Below, piece by piece: positions 1 through 5,159 of a stretch of 8,075 nucleotides of DNA; the stretch's first letter is position 1, and each line of letters starts with the position of its first letter. The notes beneath the pieces were generated by a model that searched no databases, was not told the origin of the DNA, and saw only the letters and a list, made by a program, of their open reading frames with translations. The position numbers and the translations under genes are program-made. Source of the DNA: VRUE01 sp040508545 (GTDB lineage Bacteria; Actinomycetota; Thermoleophilia; Solirubrobacterales; 70-9); the NCBI GenBank assembly GCA_040508545.1, contig JBEVMR010000066.1, forward strand, positions 1 through 8,075. Direction: 5' to 3'.

Positions 1-1336
1 TGAGGGTCTCAAGAACGTGGCTGCGGGCGCGAACCCGATGGGGCTCAAGCGCGGCATCGAGACCGCCGTCGAAGCGGTCGTCGACGACCTGAAGTCGCAG
101 TCGAAGGAGATCTCGGGCAAGGATCAGATCGCGCGCGTGGCGGCGATCTCGGCCGGCGACGAAGAGATCGGCGACGTGATCGCCGATGCGATCGAGAAGG
201 TCGGCAAGGACGGTGTCGTCAACGTCGAGGAAGGCCAGACCTTCGGCATGGAGCTCGAGTTCACCGAGGGGATGCAGTTCGACAAAGGCTATATCTCGCC
301 TTACATGGTCACCGACCAGGACCGCATGGAGGCGGTGCTGGACGACCCCTACATCCTCATCGCCAACCAGAAAATCGGCTCCGTGCGGGACATCCTGCCG
401 GTGCTCGAGCAGGTGATGCAGGGTGGCAAGCCGTTGCTGATCGTCGCCGAGGACGTCGAGGGCGAGTGCCTCGCGACCCTCGTCGTCAACAAGCTGCGCG
501 GCACCTTCACCGGCGTCGCGGTCAAGGCTCCGGGCTTCGGCGATCGCCGCAAGCGGATGCTCGAGGACATCGCCATCCTCACCGGTGGCGAGGTGATCAC
601 CGAGGAGATGGGCCTCAAACTGGAGAACACCCAGATCGATCAGCTCGGCAAGGCGCGTCGCGTCGTCGTCTCCAAGGACACGACGACGATCATCGACGGC
701 GCCGGCGAGTCCGAGGACATCAAGAGCCGCATCAAGCAGCTGAAGCAGGAGATCGAGAACACTGACTCCGACTTCGATCGCGAGAAGCTCCAGGAGCGCC
801 TCGCCAAGCTGGCCGGCGGTGTCGCGGTGGTCAAGGTCGGGGCTGCCACCGAGACCGAGATGAAGGAGAAAAAGCACCGAGTCGAGGACGCCCTGCAGGC
901 GACCCGGGCGGCGCTCGAGGAGGGAGTCGTGCCGGGTGGTGGCGTCGCGCTGCTGAACGCGCAGTCCGACCTCGATCCCGACAAGCTCGACGACCCGGAT
1001 GAGGCGACCGGCGCACGGATCGTGCACCGCTCGCTCGAGGAGCCGGTCCGCCAGATCGCCGAGAACTCCGGCCTGGAGGGCTCGGTCGTCGTCAACAAGG
1101 TCCGCGACCTGAAGCCCGGCGAAGGCCTCAACGCGGCCAATGGCGAGTACGGCGACCTGATCAAGGCCGGCGTGATCGACCCGACGATGGTGACCCGGTC
1201 GGCGTTGCAGAACGCCGCCTCGATCGCCAAGAACATCCTCGTCACCGAGGCGATCATCGCCGAGCCGCCCGAGAAGGAAGGCGCCGGCGGCGGCATGCCC
1301 GGTGGCGGCCTGCCGGACATGGGCGGGATGATGTAG
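1..1336 (+). CDS. groEL: 60-kDa chaperonin GroEL, 5'-truncated by the window edge
   Basis: ATP-driven cytoplasmic chaperonin subunit that forms the double-ring folding chamber with GroES. The reading frame is open from base 2 and starts inside the gene at EGLKNVAAGANPMGLKRGIE, which matches E. coli GroEL from about residue 102, so roughly 100 N-terminal residues (including the first nucleotide-binding segment with GDGTTT) are missing. The GTG at base 17 is an internal valine, not a start. Visible family landmarks are VGKDGVVNVEEG, EGMQFDKGYISPY, the apical-domain stretch KPLLIVAEDVEGE, VKAPGFGDRRK, KDTTTIIDG, the intermediate-domain KKHRVEDALQATRAA (its Asp corresponds to the ATP-hydrolysis Asp398) and VVPGGGVALL. 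The C-terminus GGGMPGGGLPDMGGMM is the Gly/Met-rich tail of canonical chaperonins; actinobacterial paralogues called GroEL1 usually end in a His-rich tail. No frameshift is seen. A hairpin terminator lies 75 bp after the stop. Identification is secure. Confidence 0.98.
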   Translation, partial: EGLKNVAAGANPMGLKRGIETAVEAVVDDLKSQSKEISGKDQIARVAAISAGDEEIGDVIADAIEKVGKDGVVNVEEGQTFGMELEFTEGMQFDKGYISPYMVTDQDRMEAVLDDPYILIANQKIGSVRDILPVLEQVMQGGKPLLIVAEDVEGECLATLVVNKLRGTFTGVAVKAPGFGDRRKRMLEDIAILTGGEVITEEMGLKLENTQIDQLGKARRVVVSKDTTTIIDGAGESEDIKSRIKQLKQEIENTDSDFDREKLQERLAKLAGGVAVVKVGAATETEMKEKKHRVEDALQATRAALEEGVVPGGGVALLNAQSDLDPDKLDDPDEATGARIVHRSLEEPVRQIAENSGLEGSVVVNKVRDLKPGEGLNAANGEYGDLIKAGVIDPTMVTRSALQNAASIAKNILVTEAIIAEPPEKEGAGGGMPGGGLPDMGGMM

Positions 1337-1410
1337 CCACGCCGGGAATCCGGCTCGACGCCTCCCCGCGCGCGCCTGACGGCGCCGGGGCGGCGCCGGG
1401 CGGCGTCCTC

Positions 1411-1443
1411 AGAAGCCCGGATAGCTCTGCTATCCGGGCTTCT
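1411..1443. terminator. Perfect 15-bp hairpin between convergent genes, probable bidirectional terminator
   Basis: The arm AGAAGCCCGGATAGC (1411-1425) is followed by the loop TCT (1426-1428) and the exact reverse complement GCTATCCGGGCTTCT (1429-1443). It sits between the groEL stop (1336) and the hydrolase stop (1517 on the minus strand), where a terminator serving both strands is expected. The stem ends in TTCT on either strand, with only a short T-run (CTTCTT on +), so it is not a textbook U-tract terminator. The DNA just upstream (1355-1406) is very GC-rich, repeats GGCGCCGGG twice and can also fold, but less cleanly. Confidence 0.75.
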
Positions 1444-1516
1444 TGCGTCCTGGCCCGACTTGCCGCGGCGCTCGCCAGTCGCACACGCTGAGTCGCCGAG
1501 ACGAATTCCCGGCGTG

Positions 1517-2623
1517 TTAGGGAGTGGGCTGTTTTTTCGGTTTCGGCGGCAGCGGCGGCAGCAGGCCGGCGTTGTATTCGGCTTCGGTCAGGAAGGTGGC
1601 GCGGCGGACCTTGAGGCGCAGGGTGTTCATCGTGCGCGGGTAGAGCTTGGGGTCGTAGGGGTTCTCGCCGGGGCCGAAGCCGGTGTAGTAGACGAACATC
1701 CGCACCCGGGGCCGTTTCACGACCCAGGAGACGAGCTGTTTGGCGAAGCGCGGTTCGTCCTCGCCGTATACCGCCCACTCGGCAATCGCGATCGGCTTGC
1801 CCTTCCACTGCTTGCCGGCGTAGAAGCGGTTGAGGTCCTTCCAGACGGGATACTGCGAGTAGAAGTCGGTGCCGGCCCAGTCGACCCAGCGCGAGCCGGG
1901 CCAGTAGTTGCCTGGGAAGTTCCCTTTCACCCGCGGCGAGCCGCCGGGCAGTGGGCTCCAGATGATGCTCACCGGCGCCCCCGGCAGTTCGGTCGGCGGC
2001 GGGCCTTTGGTTCGGTTGACCGGCGGCAGGCCGATTTCCGCCAGGGTGGCGTTGATCCCTTCCAGGCTGTTGCCGCCGCGCACGATCGCCGCGATCCGGC
2101 GGAAGGCCTGCTTGTACCAGCCGGTCGTGTATTCGCCGCCTTTCTGGCTGCCGTCGCAGTAGACCGCCGACCAGGCGTTGAGGCAGCGGTTCGGCTCTCC
2201 CAGCGGCCTGATGTAGGTGGGCAGGCCGCGTTTGAAGAAGAAGTCGTTGAGCTGCAGCAGGTAGTCGTCGCCGTAGCCGAGTGCGATCTGCGCCGGCGTG
2301 ATCAGCTCGGTAAGGGTCTGGTCGTCGATCGTCGAGATGTGCAGGATCGGCCGCGTCCCGGTTTCGCGCCAGCGTTCGTAGGCCTTGTTGAGGCTGTTGC
2401 CCCACGGGTGGAAGGTCTCCAGCAGCGCCGGGTGCTTGCCGCCGAGCAGTTCGGTGAATTCGTTGAACTCCAGGGTCGAGCCGCGGTCGCTGACCCCGAG
2501 GAAGACGTTCGGCTTGGGCGGGACGAGGGTGATGGCCGAAGCCGGCGCCGTCGCCAGGGCCAGGCTCGTCGCGGCCAGCGCCGCGAGCGCGGCGAGGGTT
2601 GCCTTAGGTCTCCGCCAGGACAT
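1517..2623 (-). CDS. Secreted glycoside hydrolase, GH26-like (clan GH-A) by motif
   Basis: A 368-aa precursor. The start chosen is the ATG at 2623 because a GAAGGA ribosome site lies 6 nt upstream and because it puts a clean signal peptide at the N-terminus: basic MSWRRPK, an Ala/Leu core, and APASA before a cut near residue 30. The ATG at 2662 would add 13 residues in front. Two candidate catalytic glutamates sit as in clan GH-A retaining enzymes: E143 in IRPLGEPNR (compare RPFHEMN of GH26) and E282 in PIAIAEWAVYGE at a strand end. Between them, YWPGSRWVDWAGTDFY (about 241-256) closely resembles the YYPGDEYVDWVGIDGY segment I know from GH26 beta-mannanases. The C-terminus is a Pro/Lys-rich tail (LPPLPPKPKKQPTP). 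The role is probably hydrolysis or binding of an extracellular polysaccharide; the substrate cannot be read from sequence. It overlaps the upstream SDR gene by 20 bp, suggesting one transcript. The fold class is fairly likely, activity unproven. Confidence 0.68.
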   Translation of the reverse strand: MSWRRPKATLAALAALAATSLALATAPASAITLVPPKPNVFLGVSDRGSTLEFNEFTELLGGKHPALLETFHPWGNSLNKAYERWRETGTRPILHISTIDDQTLTELITPAQIALGYGDDYLLQLNDFFFKRGLPTYIRPLGEPNRCLNAWSAVYCDGSQKGGEYTTGWYKQAFRRIAAIVRGGNSLEGINATLAEIGLPPVNRTKGPPPTELPGAPVSIIWSPLPGGSPRVKGNFPGNYWPGSRWVDWAGTDFYSQYPVWKDLNRFYAGKQWKGKPIAIAEWAVYGEDEPRFAKQLVSWVVKRPRVRMFVYYTGFGPGENPYDPKLYPRTMNTLRLKVRRATFLTEAEYNAGLLPPLPPKPKKQPTP

Positions 2624-3485
2624 CGCCCATCCTTCGCGGCGCGACGCCCAGCTCCTCGGCATCGGCCGTTCCGCGTTCGCTCGTCATCGCTATCTCCATC
2701 AGCTCTGCCTCCTCCCAGGTAGCGAACACGGCCTCGCCGAAAACGGAGCGGAGGCCGATCAAACCTGCGCGGACGAGCGGCAGGGGCATGTGCACGAGCG
2801 GGCGCGGGCGACCAGCCACCTGGCTGACCAGATCGGACATCTCGTCGTAGCTGAGGGTCTCGGGCCCGGCCAGCTCGTAACGATCGCGCCCATCGCGGTC
2901 GAGGGCGCCGATCACGCAACGCGCCGCGTCCGCCGCCCACATCGGCTGGAAGTGCGCCCGGCCGTCGCCGGAGACCGGCAGCGCCGGCAGGAAGGAGAAG
3001 CGGCGCAGCAGCGTGATCCAGGGGTCGCTGTGGTCGTAGACGATCGAGGGGGCGAAGACCGTGGTGTCGAGCGGCGAGGAATCGACGGCCTGCTCGGCGA
3101 GCCACTTGGCGCGGAAGAAGCGGGTGCGCTGGGCGGCCGCCGCGTTGAGAGCGCTGAAGAAGGCGAAGCGCTGCACGCGGCTGCGCTCGGCGGCGCGCAG
3201 CAGCCGCACCGTCGCCAGGCCGTTCAGCTCCTCGATCCGGTGCGGCGGCTGGTCGCGGATCGTCGCCGCCAGGTGAATCACCGTGTCGACCCCCCGCAGT
3301 GCCTGCCGCACCAGATACGGATCGGACATCTCGCCGAGGTCGCCGAGGGCGATCTGCACGTCGACCCGGTGAGGGCCGAGCCGCCGCGGCTCCCGCACGA
3401 GGCAGCGCACGTCCTCGCCCCGCTCCAGCAAGAGCGGCAGCAGGCGTGAACCGATGCTTCCAGTCGCCCCCGTCAGCAGCAGCAT
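2604..3485 (-). CDS. Atypical SDR, NAD(P)-binding NmrA/NDUFA9-like protein
   Basis: A 293-aa cytoplasmic protein with an N-terminal Rossmann fold. The dinucleotide motif TGATGSIG (residues 5-12) follows the first strand MLLL, LVREP (29-33) ends the second strand with a basic residue as in NADP(H)-preferring members, GDL is at 48-50 and VIHLAA at 69-74. The start is the ATG at 3485, directly before the first strand; the longer frame from 3545 would add 20 residues of no domain character and cross the promoter region. The usual SDR catalytic pair Y-x3-K appears as F123-x3-K127 (RFFRAKWLAEQA), so the tyrosine is replaced. This is a pattern of atypical SDRs that bind cofactor without classical dehydrogenase chemistry. 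The C-terminal half (FAPSIVYD, then ELAGPETLSYDEM) matches the substrate-side region of NDUFA9-like and NAD-dependent epimerase-like proteins. Substrate unknown. Its 3' end overlaps the hydrolase gene. Confidence 0.85.
   Translation of the reverse strand: MLLLTGATGSIGSRLLPLLLERGEDVRCLVREPRRLGPHRVDVQIALGDLGEMSDPYLVRQALRGVDTVIHLAATIRDQPPHRIEELNGLATVRLLRAAERSRVQRFAFFSALNAAAAQRTRFFRAKWLAEQAVDSSPLDTTVFAPSIVYDHSDPWITLLRRFSFLPALPVSGDGRAHFQPMWAADAARCVIGALDRDGRDRYELAGPETLSYDEMSDLVSQVAGRPRPLVHMPLPLVRAGLIGLRSVFGEAVFATWEEAELMEIAMTSERGTADAEELGVAPRRMGDVLAET
2630..2635 (-). promoter_or_regulatory. Ribosome binding site deciding the hydrolase start
   Basis: On the minus strand GAAGGA is followed by 6 nt and the ATG at 2623. 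It lies inside the last codons of the SDR gene, so translation of the two genes is probably coupled. It is the main reason for preferring 2623 over the upstream in-frame ATG at 2662. Confidence 0.65.
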
Positions 3486-3575
3486 CGGGACATCATCCCT
3501 AAAATGGCGGTTCGCGCCTGGCAGGGCCCGATACCCGCCCGGCACCGCAAAGTCGACTCAGGAGATAAGCACCGA
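3486..3575. promoter_or_regulatory. Divergent spacer between the SDR gene and fdxA
   Basis: These 90 bp separate two outward-facing starts and must hold at least part of both promoters. TAAAAT at 3500-3505 could be a -10 element for fdxA, but no convincing -35 lies 16-18 bp before it. AGGAG at 3560-3564, 11 nt before the fdxA ATG, is a good ribosome site. On the minus strand AGGG lies about 11 nt before the SDR start. No inverted-repeat operator is visible. Confidence 0.4.
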
Positions 3576-3848
3576 ATGACCTACGTCATCGCCGAGCCGT
3601 GCATAGGGACCAAGGACAACTCGTGCGTCGAGGTCTGTCCGGTGGACTGCATCCACCCGACCCCGGACGAGCCCGACTACGACTCGGTCGAGATGCTCTA
3701 CATCGACCCCGACGAGTGCATCGACTGCGATGCCTGCGTCGAGGCCTGCCCGGTCGACGCCTGCTTCGCCGAGGACCAGCTCCCGGCCGAGTGGGCCAAA
3801 TACGCCGAGATCAACGCCGAGTACTACAAGAGCAAGAGCGCGGCCTGA
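3576..3848 (+). CDS. fdxA: 7Fe ferredoxin ([3Fe-4S][4Fe-4S]), FdxA type
   Basis: A 90-aa, strongly acidic, soluble low-potential electron carrier. The start is the ATG at 3576, giving the family's typical MTYVIAEPCIGTKDNSC, with AGGAG 11 nt upstream; the longer frame from 3504 adds a segment without homology. Cysteines are at 9, 17, 21, 25, 48, 51, 54, 58 and 63. By comparison with Azotobacter ferredoxin I, C9, C17 and C58 should hold the 3Fe-4S cluster: the position that would be the fourth ligand is T12, which is why this cluster has three irons. C21 with C48, C51 and C54 (CIDCDAC) should hold the 4Fe-4S cluster. C25 matches the known free cysteine near the cluster, and C63 is an extra. The C-terminal helix LPAEWAKYAEINAEYY is typical of actinobacterial and proteobacterial FdxA. 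Its redox partner cannot be deduced here. It is convergent with mrp, 22 bp apart. Confidence 0.96.
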   Translation: MTYVIAEPCIGTKDNSCVEVCPVDCIHPTPDEPDYDSVEMLYIDPDECIDCDACVEACPVDACFAEDQLPAEWAKYAEINAEYYKSKSAA

Positions 3849-3863
3849 GCCGCGCCTCTCTTT
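3835..3863 (+). terminator. Hairpin overlapping the fdxA stop, probable intrinsic terminator
   Basis: GCGCGGC (3838-3844) pairs with GCCGCGC (3849-3855) around the loop CTGA (3845-3848), which contains the stop codon TGA. Three further pairs (AGA with TCT) form if C3856 is bulged. The stem is followed by a pyrimidine-rich run CTCTCTTTC, a weak U-tract for the + strand. The structure lies in the 22-bp gap before the convergent mrp stop. The stem is certain by inspection; terminator activity is inferred. Confidence 0.55.
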
Positions 3864-3870
3864 CGGGCGA

Positions 3871-5031
3871 CTAACCCTGGACGACCGGCAGCGGGATGCC
3901 GCTGACCGGCGGTGCTTCGGCGGGCGCCGGAGTCGCCTGCAGGACCGGCAGCTCCTGTGGCGTGGCGGCGATGATGCCGCGAGCGGCCTGGCGGATTGCC
4001 TGTGAGGCCGGTGAGTCGGGCTCGGCGGTGACCAGGGGGGTGCCGTTGTCGGCGTGCTCGCGCAGCGGCTCCGAGAGGGGCACCTTGCCGAGCAGCGGGA
4101 TGTCGAGCTCGTCGGCAAGGAGCTGACCGCCGCCCTCGCCGAAGATCGTAAAGCGCTCCCCGTCGGGGGTCGTGAAGCCGGACATGTTCTCGATCACCCC
4201 GAGCAGCTCGAGGTCGAACTTGACCGCCATGTCGGCGGCGCGTTTCGCCACCGTCTGCGCCGCGGGCTGCGGCGTGGTGACGATCGTGAACTTGGCTTGG
4301 GGCAGCAGCTGAGAGAGGGTCATCGAGACGTCGCCCGTGCCGGGGGGGAGGTCGAGCAGCAGGTACTCCAGCTCGCCCCAGGCGACGTCCTCGAGGAACT
4401 GCTGGATCGCCTTGTGCAGCATCGGGCCGCGCCAGACCACCGCCGAGTTCTCCTCGACGAAGAAGCCGATCGACATCACTTTGACCCCGCCCGCCGCTTC
4501 CAGCGGCAGGATCTTGCGCTCGCCGTTGACCTCCGGTTTGCGGTTGACGCCGAGCATGCGCGGGATCGAGTAGCCGTAGACGTCGCAGTCGAGCGCGCCC
4601 GCCGGGTGCCCTTCGGCGCTCAGCGCTGCGGCGAGGTTTGCGGTCATCGTCGACTTGCCGACGCCGCCCTTGCCGGAGGCGACGCAGATCACGTTCTTGA
4701 CCTGGGCCAGCGCGCCGGCCGGAAGCTTGTTGCGGCCGAGCGTCTGCTGCAGCTGGCCTTTCTCCTCGTCCGAGAGGACGTCGAAGCCGACCGCGACCGA
4801 GGTCACCCCGTCGAGCTCGGAGACCTGCTGGGCGACCGCCTGTTCGAAGTGGGCCCGGATCGGGCAGCCGGCGGTCGTCAGCGAGACGACGACCTCGACC
4901 CGCCCGTCCTCCTTGACCTCGATCGAGCGCACCATGCCGAGCTCGACGATCGAGCGGCGCAGCTCGGGGTCGATGACGGCGCGCAGCTTCTCGGTTATCT
5001 GATCCTGAGTCGGAAGTGGCATCGAGGCCAT
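3871..5031 (-). CDS. mrp: Mrp/ApbC family P-loop ATPase with N-terminal DUF59 (MIP18-like) domain
   Basis: A 386-aa cytoplasmic protein of the Mrp/NBP35 family, ATPases implicated as carriers of iron-sulfur clusters. Residues about 8-90 are the MIP18/DUF59 domain, with DPELRRSIVELGMV and the conserved LTTAGCPIR (C56). The ATPase domain begins near 110: deviant Walker A GKGGVGKST (120-128), LDCDVYG (147-153), VVWRGPMLHKAIQQFL (198-213), LDLPPGTGD (226-234) and IENMSGF (280-286). Most Mrp proteins carry a CxxC pair just after ENMS that bridges a cluster across the dimer. Here that place reads TTPDGERF, so the pair is absent, as I recall for actinobacterial Mrp proteins. The C-terminus has an Ala/Pro-rich tail from about 358. 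Two starts are possible, ATG at 5031 or 5022; neither has a strong ribosome site. It lies beside fdxA, but convergently, so they are not an operon. Family assignment is secure; an Fe-S role is inferred. Confidence 0.95.
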   Translation of the reverse strand: MASMPLPTQDQITEKLRAVIDPELRRSIVELGMVRSIEVKEDGRVEVVVSLTTAGCPIRAHFEQAVAQQVSELDGVTSVAVGFDVLSDEEKGQLQQTLGRNKLPAGALAQVKNVICVASGKGGVGKSTMTANLAAALSAEGHPAGALDCDVYGYSIPRMLGVNRKPEVNGERKILPLEAAGGVKVMSIGFFVEENSAVVWRGPMLHKAIQQFLEDVAWGELEYLLLDLPPGTGDVSMTLSQLLPQAKFTIVTTPQPAAQTVAKRAADMAVKFDLELLGVIENMSGFTTPDGERFTIFGEGGGQLLADELDIPLLGKVPLSEPLREHADNGTPLVTAEPDSPASQAIRQAARGIIAATPQELPVLQATPAPAEAPPVSGIPLPVVQG

Positions 5032-5159
5032 TCTCGCAAAGCGCGGCTGCCGAGCACCCAGCGCCGATGGCGCATGGGGTTATCTGTCCACAGGGGGGAG
5101 AGATCGCGGCGCTGTGCCCTTTGCCTGTCCGTCTGCAAATGGCGAGTGAGGGAGGATCG
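5032..5159. promoter_or_regulatory. Divergent spacer between mrp and the secreted-protein gene
   Basis: These 128 bp separate two outward-facing genes and should contain both promoters, but no clear -35/-10 pair is visible on either strand. CTGTCCACA at 5084-5092 is one mismatch from the actinobacterial DnaA box TTGTCCACA; as a single copy it may be chance. GAGGGAGG ending at 5155 is the ribosome site of the + strand gene. No inverted repeat stands out. Confidence 0.4.
5151..5155 (+). promoter_or_regulatory. Ribosome binding site deciding the start of the 762-aa protein
   Basis: GGAGG, extended upstream to AGGGAGG, lies 4 nt before the ATG at 5160. That ATG places a signal peptide exactly at the N-terminus, while the earlier in-frame ATG at 5016 would run back into the mrp gene and bury the signal sequence. 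Confidence 0.7.

Noticed and set aside
1355..1406. GC-rich repeats GGCGCCGGG as a second terminator or repeat array
   Set aside because: Only two copies, imperfect pairing and extreme GC content; the clean hairpin at 1411-1443 explains the termination site better.
1254..2405. Open frame of 383 codons on - overlapping the hydrolase in another frame and the groEL end
   Set aside because: It is an Arg/Pro-rich shadow in the wrong frame of the hydrolase and crosses the terminator hairpin and groEL.
1460..2722. Long open frame of 420 codons on + antisense to the hydrolase and the SDR end
   Set aside because: Composition is Arg/Gly/Ala-rich with no domain, and the opposite strand carries a signal peptide, catalytic motifs and a ribosome site. 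High GC opens such frames by chance.
3500..3505. TAAAAT as a -10 promoter element of fdxA
   Set aside because: The base match is fair, but no -35 element lies at a usable distance, and the consensus for this lineage is not known to me. It is mentioned only within the spacer entry.
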